Shown: piece by piece, positions 36,157 to 45,532 of the stretch
How positions within the stretch are numbered: position 1 is the first letter of the stretch
Layout: every line of letters begins with the position of its first letter
Source of the DNA: Pseudemcibacter aquimaris
GTDB lineage: Bacteria > Pseudomonadota > Alphaproteobacteria > Sphingomonadales > Emcibacteraceae
Direction: 5' to 3'
DNA: 64,000 nucleotides
Assembly (NCBI RefSeq): GCF_028869115.1
Contig: NZ_CP079800.1
Span: 186,001-250,000, forward strand
Position numbers and translations under genes: made by a program
Notes under the pieces: model-generated
Database searches by the model: none
Seen by the model: only the letters and a program-made list of their open reading frames with translations
Told to the model about the DNA's origin: nothing

Positions 36157-36166
36157 TGTGATCACA
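36157..36166. promoter_or_regulatory. GntR-type operator TGTGATCACA (aminotransferase/spdH divergent promoter)
   Basis: Exact ten-base palindrome flanked by TTT on the left and TTT on the right. It is centred 24 bases before the aminotransferase start and ~68 before the spdH-like start, a position able to control both. Confidence 0.7.
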
Positions 36167-36229
36167 TTTTCTATTTCAGCAAGATGTCATATAGTAGAAT
36201 GGATGTAAAGAGAGAAAGATAAGCAGAAA

Positions 36230-38128
36230 ATGAAGAATAAAACTTTCGCAAATATCAATAGACGTGACTTCCTGGGGGGTGTTGCATTAACAGGTGCCGC
36301 AGGCATGATGTTATCACCAGCAGAATTATTGGCCAAACAATCTGGAACGGCTGCGAATTATTATCCACCGGCACTTACAGGTATGCGCGGCAGTCATGTT
36401 GGCTCTTTCGAGGTTGCACATTCCGTATCATGGGAAGGAAAGGATTGGGGAATTCCCAAGGACCAAACCGATGATACATATGACATGATTGTTGTCGGTG
36501 GTGGTATTTCCGGTCTTTCTGCCGCGTTTCTTTATCAGCAAAAATCAGGTGGCGGGAAAAAGATACTCATCCTTGATAATCATGATGATTTTGGCGGTCA
36601 TGCAAAACGTAATGAATTTACCGTTGATGATGTACTGATCATAGGTTATGGCGGCAGTCAAACTATACAGGACCCAGGACAATATTCACCAGAAGCAGCA
36701 CAATTGCTAAAGGATATATCCATCGAAACAGATAGGTTTTATGGGTATTATGATCAGGATTTTTATAAGAAATGGAAACTCTCTTCTGCGCTTTATTTTA
36801 AAGATGATAAAAAAGTTATTCGTGACCCTTTTCAGGGCGAAAATGGCTTTATCGGCGGGATAAAAATGAACAAAAAAGAACGTATCGCCTTAATTCGAGA
36901 TTTTCCCATTTCAGAGGAAGCACAAGATGCACTTATAGAACATGTGTTTGATGCAAAAGATCGATTGCCTGATCTATCTACGGGAGAAAAAATCGTAAAA
37001 TTACGTGGTATGAGCTATACGGATTTTCTGGAAAAACATTGCGATATGCCCAAAGAAGCCAGAGACATTATCCGCGATTCTGCAATTGGCCTTTGGGGTG
37101 CTGGATGGGATGCGCTTTCTGCGCTTGAGGCAATTAACATGTGGCAACCGGGCATGCGTCATTATGATGACGTTAATGAAGTGATCTTTGCAGATGAAAA
37201 GGAAAGTGAGCCTTATATTTTTCATTTTCCAGACGGAAATGCCGGTGTTGCCAGATCACTTGTGCGAAAATTAATACCGGATGCAGTACCTGGATCAACC
37301 ATGGAAGATCTGGTGCTTGCTCGTGTTGATTATAGCAAACTGGATCAGGGCGAAAATGATAACCGCATCAGATTAAGCAGTACCGCTGTTAATGTGCAGC
37401 ATACGGCTGATCAGTCACATGTTGATGTCACATATGTGAATAAGGATACCCCATATCGCGTAAGGGCAAAGCATGTTGTGATGGCATGTTATAATAATAT
37501 AATCCCGTATATTTGCCCGGAAGTGCCAGAAAAACAAGAGGAGGCCATCAATTATGCCACCAAGATTCCTCTAGTTTACACGAATGTGGTGATCAGAAAT
37601 TGGCGCGCATTTGCAGAACTTGAAACAAGCCGATTTCATATTCCAAACAGCGATTTGACGCAGGATTATTATCTGGATTTCCCGGTATCAATGGGCGGGT
37701 ATGATTTTTCTGAAAATCCGGACAGGCCAATTGTGGTGCATGGAACCTATGTACCGACAGTACCAGATCAGGGGTTTAACCAAAAAGAACAAAGCCAAAT
37801 GGGCCGGATGAAAGTATATCAAACGGATTTTTCAGAATTTGAAAAGCATGTTTATGAAAGTTTTGATGGCATGCTTAAGGGGGGCGGTTTTGACGCTGAA
37901 CATGATATTGCCGCCATTACTGTAAACAGGTGGCCGCATGGTTATTCGTGGGAATATAATCATCTTCATGATGATCCTTCCTATACACCATATAACGGGC
38001 CCCATATTGCAGGACGCGCCAGAATTGGACGCATTTCAATTGCCAACGCCGATGCATCCGCATATGCGTATGTGAACGGCGCAATTGATGCTGCCGTTCG
38101 TGCCGTTAATGAGCAAATAAGCTTATAA
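36230..38128 (+). CDS. spermidine dehydrogenase-like flavoprotein
   Basis: 632 residues. N-terminal Tat signal RRDFLGGVALTGAAG (Arg 11-12), so exported folded with FAD. Dinucleotide motif MIVVGGGISGLSAAF (~86-100) and LDNHDDFGGHAKRNEF, which matches Pseudomonas SpdH. SpdH oxidises spermidine (and spermine) to 1,3-diaminopropane plus 4-aminobutyraldehyde and passes electrons to the respiratory chain; the partner cytochrome is not encoded nearby. It has TGTGATCACA sites both upstream (36157) and immediately after its stop (38131). Regulation by one of the FCD GntR proteins is inferred from position. Confidence 0.83.
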   Translation: MKNKTFANINRRDFLGGVALTGAAGMMLSPAELLAKQSGTAANYYPPALTGMRGSHVGSFEVAHSVSWEGKDWGIPKDQTDDTYDMIVVGGGISGLSAAFLYQQKSGGGKKILILDNHDDFGGHAKRNEFTVDDVLIIGYGGSQTIQDPGQYSPEAAQLLKDISIETDRFYGYYDQDFYKKWKLSSALYFKDDKKVIRDPFQGENGFIGGIKMNKKERIALIRDFPISEEAQDALIEHVFDAKDRLPDLSTGEKIVKLRGMSYTDFLEKHCDMPKEARDIIRDSAIGLWGAGWDALSALEAINMWQPGMRHYDDVNEVIFADEKESEPYIFHFPDGNAGVARSLVRKLIPDAVPGSTMEDLVLARVDYSKLDQGENDNRIRLSSTAVNVQHTADQSHVDVTYVNKDTPYRVRAKHVVMACYNNIIPYICPEVPEKQEEAINYATKIPLVYTNVVIRNWRAFAELETSRFHIPNSDLTQDYYLDFPVSMGGYDFSENPDRPIVVHGTYVPTVPDQGFNQKEQSQMGRMKVYQTDFSEFEKHVYESFDGMLKGGGFDAEHDIAAITVNRWPHGYSWEYNHLHDDPSYTPYNGPHIAGRARIGRISIANADASAYAYVNGAIDAAVRAVNEQISL

Positions 38129-38130
38129 AT

Positions 38131-38140
38131 TGTGATCACA
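38131..38140. promoter_or_regulatory. GntR-type operator TGTGATCACA between convergent genes
   Basis: Exact core in extended form AATTGTGATCACAAT, two bases after the spdH-like stop and eight bases before the GntR stop (opposite strand). A 20-bp gap between convergent genes is an unusual place for an operator; it could serve a DNA loop with 36157 and 39037, or block transcription. Confidence 0.6.
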
Positions 38141-38148
38141 ATAATGGG

Positions 38149-38847
38149 TTATTTGGATGATGTATGCCCAAGTAATTCCATGCCAATGCGGTCCATACCA
38201 TCATAAATATCAAGTCTGATGGCTTCGCGAAGCGCTTGTTCATCGCCCTTTTTAAGGGCATCAATGGCGCAAATGTGCTGATCAATGACCAGTGAAGTAC
38301 CCAGCCTTCCGACCACAACCCGCATAAATGGGCCAAATTGTAGCCAGATGCTTTCAATAAGTCTTAACATAATTGGGCTATTGGCTGCTTTATAAAGTGT
38401 GAAATGGAACTCTCTGTTTCTTTCGCTATAGGCATCCGGGTCGCCGTTATCAATCGCTTCTGAAATTTCCAGATCGATTTTTTCTAACGTTTTAATCAGT
38501 TTATCATCACAATTTGCCATTGCCAGGGCCGCAATTTCCGGCTCCAAAATTGTGCGTGTATGCACAATTTCGCGGTATTTTTCATCGGTCATACTGGCTA
38601 CGGAAACGCGCCGTGTACTGCGCATTTCAAGCGCCCCAAGTGCCACCAAACGGCGGATCGCTTCGCGTACCGGCATTGGGCTTACGTTTAGTTCTTCCGC
38701 TAGTCCCCGAATGGTAAGCGTACGACCCGGGCCAAACTTGCCCGAAATAATTGCTTCGTACAGACTATTGTAAACGGTTTCATGGGTGATTTCTCGTTCA
38801 CTTGGCTGGTTATCAACAGTATTTGTTAGTGCCACTTTTTTTTCCAA
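38149..38847 (-). CDS. GntR-family regulator, FCD (FadR-type) subfamily, no. 1
   Basis: 232 residues from TTG 38847; GTG four codons on is possible. Winged helix at ~20-85 with LTIRGLAEELNVSPMPVREAIRRL. The C-terminal all-helical FCD ligand domain has EPEIAALAMA, NREFHFTLYKAANS and DQHICAIDALKKGD, whose Asp/His residues usually bind a metal for carboxylate ligands. The recognition helix SPMPVREAIRRL is nearly identical to that of the second GntR in this window (SAMPVREALKRL). It lies among four TGTGATCACA sites and is the prime candidate to bind them. Confidence 0.92.
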   Translation of the reverse strand: MEKKVALTNTVDNQPSEREITHETVYNSLYEAIISGKFGPGRTLTIRGLAEELNVSPMPVREAIRRLVALGALEMRSTRRVSVASMTDEKYREIVHTRTILEPEIAALAMANCDDKLIKTLEKIDLEISEAIDNGDPDAYSERNREFHFTLYKAANSPIMLRLIESIWLQFGPFMRVVVGRLGTSLVIDQHICAIDALKKGDEQALREAIRLDIYDGMDRIGMELLGHTSSK

Positions 38848-39031
38848 TTTATTGGTATTGTTGTATTTTGTCCCTATTCACAACCTCAATGACCCATTTC
38901 ATTAGGAAATGCAAGGGTTTTCTTCTATTTACACAGTTAAGTAAAACTTATTTTCGAGTTAAATCAATAACTTAGTCAGAATGTAAAATGTGTGTTTGAA
39001 AAGACTTGAATATAGGATTATATAATGACAT

Positions 39032-39051
39032 AATTTTGTGATCACAAAATT
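39032..39051. promoter_or_regulatory. 20-bp perfect palindromic GntR-type operator before the puu-like operon
   Basis: Core TGTGATCACA at 39037-39046, perfectly palindromic out to 20 bases (arms AATTTTGTGA/TCACAAAATT). It is 28 bases before the TTG start of the amidotransferase, the first gene of the puu-like operon, and 185 bases from the divergent GntR start. Position suggests repression by steric block. Confidence 0.78.
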
Positions 39052-39078
39052 GCATGTATTGAAGCATTGAGGACCAAA

Positions 39079-39918
39079 TTGAAGTTATTAATAGTTGAAG
39101 GAAATACCGCTGAAGCGAGGGATCAGGCAGTCGCCGCTGGCAGTATGGCGCAAAGTACGCTGTATCATAAAACGCTGGAATGGCTCAAGCCAGGCATTTC
39201 ATGTGATATCGTATATCCTGCTGATGGGTCAGTGGGCTTACCTGATGCTGATAGATTGAATAACTATGCCGGTGTTGTCTGGACGGGATCGTCGCTTAAT
39301 ATTTATGAAGATGACCCAGCGATTACAAGGCAGGTCGATTTTATGAAACTGTGCTTTGAAAGCGGTGCAATGATTTTCGGCAGCTGTTGGGGATTACAAA
39401 TGGCCGTGGTGGCAACGGGTGGCACGGTTGTGAAAAATGAAAAGGGCCGCGAAGTGGGTATCGCACGTGATATCGCGCCAACACATCAAGGTGAAAATCA
39501 TCCAATGTTTGGTGGAAAGCGCGGTATTTTCGATGCAAATGCCATTCATCTTGATCATGTTGAAAAAATTCCAGAAGGGGCAACGGTTCTTGCTGGCAAT
39601 GAAATGTCCGAAGTGCAGGCAATTGAAATTAAACGTGGGGACGCGATTTTCTGGGGTGTTCAATATCATCCTGAATTTGATCTTGAATATATGTCTTACA
39701 TCGTCAGGAAATATAAACAAATGATGGTGGACGAAGACATTTGTGAAAGCAATGAAGCGGCCGAAAAGTTATCATCGGATTATCTTGCTGTTCACAATGA
39801 TCAAACACGAAAAGACATTATTGAGAATCTTGAAATTGGTGAAGATGTACTTGACCCGTGTCTTAGGCTTAAGGAAATCGGTAATTGGTTGGATTTCATA
39901 GAAAAACCGCTAAACTGA
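39079..39918 (+). CDS. class I glutamine amidotransferase (PuuD-like role)
   Basis: 279 residues from TTG 39079, chosen because GAGGA lies five bases upstream; an in-frame TTG at 39067 overlaps that site. GATase1 triad: Cys in IFGSCWGLQMA, His in GVQYHPEFD. A GMP-synthase-like amidotransferase domain is followed by ~70 extra helical residues. First gene of an operon with gamma-glutamylpolyamine synthetase, aldehyde dehydrogenase and aminotransferase. Here it would logically hydrolyse gamma-glutamyl-GABA (the PuuD step) or another gamma-glutamyl amide; it is not a close PuuD sequence, so this is inference from context. Confidence 0.8.
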   Translation: MKLLIVEGNTAEARDQAVAAGSMAQSTLYHKTLEWLKPGISCDIVYPADGSVGLPDADRLNNYAGVVWTGSSLNIYEDDPAITRQVDFMKLCFESGAMIFGSCWGLQMAVVATGGTVVKNEKGREVGIARDIAPTHQGENHPMFGGKRGIFDANAIHLDHVEKIPEGATVLAGNEMSEVQAIEIKRGDAIFWGVQYHPEFDLEYMSYIVRKYKQMMVDEDICESNEAAEKLSSDYLAVHNDQTRKDIIENLEIGEDVLDPCLRLKEIGNWLDFIEKPLN

Positions 39919-39950
39919 ACGTCTTATAAAAATAAATAAACAGGTGAAAA

Positions 39951-41315
39951 ATGGAAAAGGCGAGCAATATAGATAACTTTAAAACGTGGTTAAGCGATAA
40001 TGACGTGGTGGAGGTTGAAATCGTGGTGTGCGATTTTGCGGGGATTGCCCGTGGAAAATTAATACCGGTTGAAAAATTTATCGGCAGCCTTGGCGGGCGT
40101 GATTTAAGAATGCCGGATTCAATTTTTTCTACGACCGTTGACGGCCAGTTTGCTTTAAATGAATATCTTGATGATCTGGAATCTGATCTTTATCTGATAC
40201 CGGAATATGAAACATTACGCATGACGCCATGGCGTAAAAAGAAAACCGCATCCGTGATCTGTAGTTTAATTGATGATGACGGTGAAAATGCAAAAATGGA
40301 CCCGCGTCAAATCCTTAAAAATGTGCTTAATCTTTATAAAGAAAAGGGATGGCAGCCGATTGTTGCGCCGGAATTTGAATTTCACCTTATTGCACAGCAG
40401 GGCGACAGTCTTGATGACCCAAGTACAGCATCTGGAAAAACCGGAAAACCAATTGGGGATAAGGCAATGTTTTCCATGGATAGCCTTGATGAATTTGAAG
40501 GGCTGTTTTCTGATGTTCGTGAATATTCCGCGATCATGGGTGTTCCCATTGATACAATTGAAAAAGAGGCGGGCGCAGGACAATTTGAAATTAACATGCA
40601 GCATGGTGATCCACTTGATGTGGCGGATCAGGCCTTTCATTTCAAAAGAATTTTAAAGCAATCAGCCAATAATCATGGTGCAACCGCGACGATGGCGGCG
40701 AAACCTTTCCCGTCTGACTATGGTAATTCCATGCATATTCATCAAAGTGTTGTGGGTGCAGACGATGGTAAAAATATTTTCGCGGATGATGATGGCAATA
40801 ACACGGAAATTTTTGAAAATTATGTGGCCGGCATTCAGAAATATGTACCGAACCTGATGCCGATATTCGCACCCTATTCAAACAGTTATCTGCGTTTTGG
40901 CAGTGCATTAAGTTCACCTGCCAATTTGCATTGGGGTGTTGAAAATCGCTCAGTAGGCCTGCGCGTCCCAGCCGGAAGCAGTAGAGCAGCAAGGCGTGTT
41001 GAAAACCGCATCGCGGGATCGGACGTTAATCCGTATCTTGTTTTTGCGGCGTCACTGATGGCGGGATATCTTGGTATTGAGCAAGGTTTGAAACCGAGCG
41101 AAGCCGTCGATGATTCAGCATATGAGATTAAAACACTATTGTTACCAACAAATATTTATGAAGCACTGAATGATTTCGATAAATCGAAGATGATCCGAAA
41201 ATATCTTGGGGATGAATTTGTGACCACCTTTAAAGGGGTCAAGCAACTTGAATGTCAGGCAAATGAAAGCAAATTAACCGAGTGGGAAATTCGCTATCTG
41301 CTTGCCAATGTATAG
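39951..41315 (+). CDS. puuA: gamma-glutamylpolyamine synthetase, glutamine synthetase family (PuuA-like)
   Basis: 454-residue glutamine-synthetase-fold ligase. Beta-grasp N-terminus with CDFAGIARGKLIP, then the catalytic domain: APEFEFHLI, EKEAGAGQFEIN (metal Glu), FPSDYGNSMHIHQS (the HxH of GS), and RVPAGSSRAARRVENRIAGSD with the Arg residues that position glutamate and phosphate. In the puu context it would attach glutamate to putrescine or another amine using ATP. It is 32 bases after the amidotransferase gene with AGGTGAAAA upstream. GlnT- or isopropylamine-type ligases are close relatives. Confidence 0.85.
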   Translation: MEKASNIDNFKTWLSDNDVVEVEIVVCDFAGIARGKLIPVEKFIGSLGGRDLRMPDSIFSTTVDGQFALNEYLDDLESDLYLIPEYETLRMTPWRKKKTASVICSLIDDDGENAKMDPRQILKNVLNLYKEKGWQPIVAPEFEFHLIAQQGDSLDDPSTASGKTGKPIGDKAMFSMDSLDEFEGLFSDVREYSAIMGVPIDTIEKEAGAGQFEINMQHGDPLDVADQAFHFKRILKQSANNHGATATMAAKPFPSDYGNSMHIHQSVVGADDGKNIFADDDGNNTEIFENYVAGIQKYVPNLMPIFAPYSNSYLRFGSALSSPANLHWGVENRSVGLRVPAGSSRAARRVENRIAGSDVNPYLVFAASLMAGYLGIEQGLKPSEAVDDSAYEIKTLLLPTNIYEALNDFDKSKMIRKYLGDEFVTTFKGVKQLECQANESKLTEWEIRYLLANV

Positions 41316-41334
41316 AGATTAAGAAAGTTAAAGC

Positions 41335-42822
41335 ATGAACACATATAGCGACTGGAAAGATAAAGCATCATGGCTATCCATCAGAAATCAGGCGTTTATC
41401 GACGGTAAGTTTGTAAATTCCATTTCTGGGAAAACGTTTAGTAATATTAATCCTGCAACTGCAGAAAAGCTGATTAATGTTGCCGAATGCGATAAGGCCG
41501 ATGTTGATTATGCAGTTGCTGTAGCCAGAAAAGCGTTTGATGACGGCCGTTGGTCAAATATGCATCCATCCGAACGTGGCAAGCGTTTAATGAGGCTTGC
41601 TGAACTTATTGAAGAGCATCAGGATGAACTGGCGCTTTTAGAAACGTTGGATATGGGTAAGCCTATTACGGAATCAACGCGCATTGATATTCCGGGCTGC
41701 GCGCGCTGTATCCATTGGTATGGTGAGGCCGCCGATAAATTAATGGATGAAATTGCGCCAACTGATCCATCGGCACTTGCGATGGTAACGCGTGAGGCTT
41801 TAGGTGTGATCGGTGTGGTGGTTCCATGGAATTTCCCACTGATGATGGCGTGTTGGAAATTGGGGCCTGCTCTCGCGGCGGGTAATAGTATCGTTCTTAA
41901 GCCTGCTGAACAGTCACCGCTGTCTGTTCTTAAACTTGCGGAACTTGCATCAATGGCGGGTATTCCGGATGGTGTTTTAAATGTGCTGCCGGGGTTTGGT
42001 GAAACGGCGGGTAAAGCCATTGGCCTTCATATGGATGTTGATATGATTGCCTTTACCGGTTCAACCCAGGTTGGCAAGTTTTTCATGGAATATAGCGGTC
42101 AGTCGAATTTGAAACGTGTGTCGCTTGAATGCGGTGGAAAATCACCGCATATCGTGATGAATGATTGTCCGGATCTTGACCGTGCAGCAGGTGATGCGGC
42201 CAGCGCGATTTTCTTTAATCAGGGTGAGGTCTGTACAGCGGGTTCAAGGCTTCTTGTTGAAGAAGGCATTAAAGACGAATTTATGGAAAAACTTATCAAG
42301 GCAAGTGGCAGCCATAATGTTGGTGACCCACTTGACCCTGATACGACGATGGGATCGCTTGTTGAAGAAGGCCATATGAATAAGGTGCTTTCTTATATCG
42401 ATAAAGCAAACGAAGAGGGCGCTTCTTGTAAGCTTGGTGGTACAAGAAGTGCAGGTCGTGATGGCTTCTTTGTTGATCCGACAATCTTTGATGATGTTAA
42501 GCCATCCATGACCATCGCGAAGGAAGAAATTTTTGGCCCCGTGCTTTCTGTTTTGACATTTAACGGCGAAGAAGAAGCGGTGAAAATTGCCAATGATACC
42601 ATTTACGGCCTTGCTGCGGGACTGTGGACAAAAGATATTTCAACCGCACATAGAATGGCGCGCGCTGTGCGTGCAGGAACCGTATGGGTGAACGGATGGG
42701 ACCCAAGCGGCGATATGACAATCCCGTTTGGTGGATTTAAACAATCAGGATTTGGCCGTGATAAATCAATTCATGCGCTTGAAAAATATACAGACCTTAA
42801 AACAACCTGGATTTCGCTTTAA
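41335..42822 (+). CDS. puuC: NAD(P)-dependent aldehyde dehydrogenase (PuuC-like)
   Basis: 495-residue ALDH. VVVPWNFPLMMACWK and FTGSTQVGKF form the cofactor site; the general-base Glu is in LECGGKSP and the catalytic Cys in FNQGEVCTAGSR. The C-terminal VWVNGWDPSGDMTIPFGGFKQSGFGRDK is seen in gamma-glutamyl-gamma-aminobutyraldehyde dehydrogenases. In the cluster it would oxidise the aldehyde formed by the PuuB-like enzymes or the 4-aminobutyraldehyde from the SpdH-like protein. It is 19 bases after puuA. Confidence 0.87.
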   Translation: MNTYSDWKDKASWLSIRNQAFIDGKFVNSISGKTFSNINPATAEKLINVAECDKADVDYAVAVARKAFDDGRWSNMHPSERGKRLMRLAELIEEHQDELALLETLDMGKPITESTRIDIPGCARCIHWYGEAADKLMDEIAPTDPSALAMVTREALGVIGVVVPWNFPLMMACWKLGPALAAGNSIVLKPAEQSPLSVLKLAELASMAGIPDGVLNVLPGFGETAGKAIGLHMDVDMIAFTGSTQVGKFFMEYSGQSNLKRVSLECGGKSPHIVMNDCPDLDRAAGDAASAIFFNQGEVCTAGSRLLVEEGIKDEFMEKLIKASGSHNVGDPLDPDTTMGSLVEEGHMNKVLSYIDKANEEGASCKLGGTRSAGRDGFFVDPTIFDDVKPSMTIAKEEIFGPVLSVLTFNGEEEAVKIANDTIYGLAAGLWTKDISTAHRMARAVRAGTVWVNGWDPSGDMTIPFGGFKQSGFGRDKSIHALEKYTDLKTTWISL

Positions 42823-42852
42823 GCGCGGATTATCGGTTTAGGAGAATAAATT

Positions 42853-44235
42853 ATGCTGAATTACAACAGAACAACCGAGCAATGGCAGGAATTTGACCGC
42901 GATCATCATGTGCACCCTTTTTCGGATCCTGATGCGCTGGGTAAAAAAGGTGCCCGCATTATAACAAAGGCAGAAGGCAGTTATATTTTCGATTCAGAAG
43001 GTCATAAAATCCTTGATGGTATGGCGGGATTATGGTGTGTGAATGTTGGTTATGGCCGTCAGGAATTAATCGATGCCGCAGACCGTCAGATTAAAGAACT
43101 GCCATATTATAATAGCTTTTTCCAAACCGCACATCCGCCGCAGATTGAATTATCACGGTTGCTTTCTGAAGTAACGCCAGAAGCGATCAATCATTTCTTT
43201 TTCGCGGGTTCCGGCTCAGAAGCCAATGACACAAATGTAAGATTGGTTCGCCATTATTGGAATATTAAAGGGAAACCGGAAAAAAGTACGATCATCAGCC
43301 GTAAAAATGCGTATCACGGCAGTACACTTGCGGCAACCAGCCTAGGTGGAATGGGTTATATGCATAATATGGGCGGTAAGGATGGTTCACTGCTGCCGGG
43401 ATTTGAACATATTAATCAGCCATTCTGGTATCTTGAAGGTGGCGATATGACCGAAGAAGAATTCGGCCTTACTCGTGCACAAGAACTGGAAGAAAAAATT
43501 CTTGAACTTGGTGCGGACAATGTGGGTGCTTTCTTTGGTGAACCAATTCAGGGTGCGGGTGGCGTGATTGTTCCGCCGGATAATTATTGGCCGGAAATTC
43601 AGCGCATCTGTAAAAAATACGACATTTTGTTGATTGTTGATGAAGTCATTTGTGGTTTTGGCCGCACAGGAAACTGGTTTGGTTGTGACACATTCGGCAT
43701 CACACCTGATATGATTACAATGGCAAAGGGGATTTCATCCGGATATATCCCGCTTTCAGCAACAGGCATCAGTGACGATGTTTTTGAAGTGCTGAATTCA
43801 GGTGGTGATATTAACCACGGATATACCTATAGCGGTCATCCTGTGGCCACGGCCGTTGGTATTGCTAATATCAATTATATCAAAGATCATAAACTGGTTG
43901 AAAAAGTTCGCGAAGAAACCGGGCCACATTTAATGGCGGGTCTAACAGATCTGGAAGAAAATCATCCATTGGTTGGTCAGGCCAGAGGGCGCGGCTTAAT
44001 GGCGGCCATTCAGCTGGTGAAAGATAAAGAGACACATGAAATTTATTCCGGTGATACGGACGCGGCATTTATTTGCAGAGAACATTGTTTCAATAATAAT
44101 CTGATTATGCGCGCCACAGATCAATCGATGATTTTAAGTCCGCCGCTTACCATTTCAATTTCAGAAATTGATGAGCTTCTTGAAAAGGCGAAATTCTGTC
44201 TTGATGCAACAGCAAAAGATTTGGGTGTGCTTTAA
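42853..44235 (+). CDS. polyamine:pyruvate-type class III aminotransferase (SpuC-like)
   Basis: 460 residues. FFAGSGSEANDTNVRLVRHYW (PLP phosphate), LLIVDEVICGFGRTGNWFG, and PLP lysine in MITMAKGISSGYIPLSA match the putrescine/GABA--pyruvate group including SpuC. It offers a direct transamination route for putrescine, 1,3-diaminopropane or GABA next to the gamma-glutamyl route. AGGAG lies nine bases before ATG. Its stop overlaps the following flavoprotein start by one base (TAATG), so they are translationally coupled. Confidence 0.88.
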   Translation: MLNYNRTTEQWQEFDRDHHVHPFSDPDALGKKGARIITKAEGSYIFDSEGHKILDGMAGLWCVNVGYGRQELIDAADRQIKELPYYNSFFQTAHPPQIELSRLLSEVTPEAINHFFFAGSGSEANDTNVRLVRHYWNIKGKPEKSTIISRKNAYHGSTLAATSLGGMGYMHNMGGKDGSLLPGFEHINQPFWYLEGGDMTEEEFGLTRAQELEEKILELGADNVGAFFGEPIQGAGGVIVPPDNYWPEIQRICKKYDILLIVDEVICGFGRTGNWFGCDTFGITPDMITMAKGISSGYIPLSATGISDDVFEVLNSGGDINHGYTYSGHPVATAVGIANINYIKDHKLVEKVREETGPHLMAGLTDLEENHPLVGQARGRGLMAAIQLVKDKETHEIYSGDTDAAFICREHCFNNNLIMRATDQSMILSPPLTISISEIDELLEKAKFCLDATAKDLGVL

Positions 44236-45509
44236 TGTCAGAAGAACATTGTTCGTCCTATTACGCGGCGACCGCAAATGATACGACCACATATCCTGAA
44301 CTTGAAGGGCAGGTAAATGTCGATGTTTGCGTGATCGGTGCTGGTTTTACGGGAACCTCTACGGCACTCAATCTTTCTGAACGTGGTTTTAAAGTTGCCC
44401 TTATTGAAGCAAACAGGGTTGGCTGGGGTGCATCGGGCAGAAACGGCGGTCAGGTTGGATATGCCGTGTCAGGTGAAGGAAATCTGCGCCGCGGACAAAA
44501 GGAAGCAGCTGATAAATTGATCAAGGAAATGAATTTCTTAGGTCATGATATCATCAAGACTCGCATTGAAAAGTATGGCATTGATTGTGATTTTAAAGCG
44601 GGCAATATGGCGGCCGCTTGTAAACAAAGACAACAGGATGATCTTGCCGAAGAATATGACCATATGTCATCGCTCGGTTACGAAGATCATTTTACTCTCG
44701 TGGATAAATCAACCATTCAGGATTATATCGGGTCTGACCGTTATGTTGGTGGTTTATATAACAATATTGATGGTCATCTTCATCCGCTTAATCTGTGTAA
44801 AGGGGAAGTTAGGGCAGCCGCAAGCTTGGGCGCACTAATATTTGAACAAAGCCCGGTCACACACATAAAGCACGGTAAAAAGCCGGAAGTTCACACGGAA
44901 AAAGGACATATAGTTGCGGACAAGGTTGTACTTGCGGGTAATGCTTATCACCGGCTCGAAAAAAGAAAGCTAACCGGATATGTGTTTCCGACGGGTTCAT
45001 ACATTATTGCAACGGAACCACTAGAAGATGAGCTTGCAGCAGAACTTCTTGGAAAAGACCAATCTGTATTCGAAGTGAACGAGATACTCGATTATTACCG
45101 TCTGTCGGCGGATAAAAGAATGCTTTACGGCGGTAAGGCCAATTATTCTGGTCGTGACCCGGCCAGTATTAAGGGCGCAATGCTGCCGGATATGCTGAAT
45201 ACGTTCCCGCAATTAAAAGATAAGCATATTGATTTTGAATGGGGTGGCATGATCGGCATCACAATTAATAGAACACCACACGTCGGAAGAATAAACGGCA
45301 ATGTTTATTATTCACAAGGGTATAGCGGCCACGGTTTAAACGCGACGCATATTTTAAGTGAATTTGTATCGGATGCGGTTGCAGGGCAAATGGAACGATA
45401 TGATATTTTTGCCAAGGCAAAACAAATCAGACTTCCGGTACCTAGGTGGGTCGGTAATCAGATGGTGGCATTAGGGATGCTGTATTACCGAATGAAAGAT
45501 CTTTTTTGA
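44235..45509 (+). CDS. puuB: gamma-glutamylputrescine oxidase-like flavoprotein (PuuB-like, copy 1)
   Basis: 424 residues of the DAO/glycine-oxidase fold. N-terminal SSYYAATAND followed by the FAD motif VCVIGAGFTGTSTALNLSERG and GWGASGRNGGQVG, as in PuuB. C-terminal WGGMIGITINRTPHVGR and YSQGYSGHGLNATH complete the flavin site. Expected reaction: oxidative deamination of gamma-glutamyl-putrescine to the aldehyde with release of NH3 and H2O2. A paralogue with the same layout is at 47329. Coupled to the aminotransferase upstream. Confidence 0.86.
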   Translation: MSEEHCSSYYAATANDTTTYPELEGQVNVDVCVIGAGFTGTSTALNLSERGFKVALIEANRVGWGASGRNGGQVGYAVSGEGNLRRGQKEAADKLIKEMNFLGHDIIKTRIEKYGIDCDFKAGNMAAACKQRQQDDLAEEYDHMSSLGYEDHFTLVDKSTIQDYIGSDRYVGGLYNNIDGHLHPLNLCKGEVRAAASLGALIFEQSPVTHIKHGKKPEVHTEKGHIVADKVVLAGNAYHRLEKRKLTGYVFPTGSYIIATEPLEDELAAELLGKDQSVFEVNEILDYYRLSADKRMLYGGKANYSGRDPASIKGAMLPDMLNTFPQLKDKHIDFEWGGMIGITINRTPHVGRINGNVYYSQGYSGHGLNATHILSEFVSDAVAGQMERYDIFAKAKQIRLPVPRWVGNQMVALGMLYYRMKDLF

Positions 45510-45532
45510 TCAGTAAATTAGGGTAGGAATTA

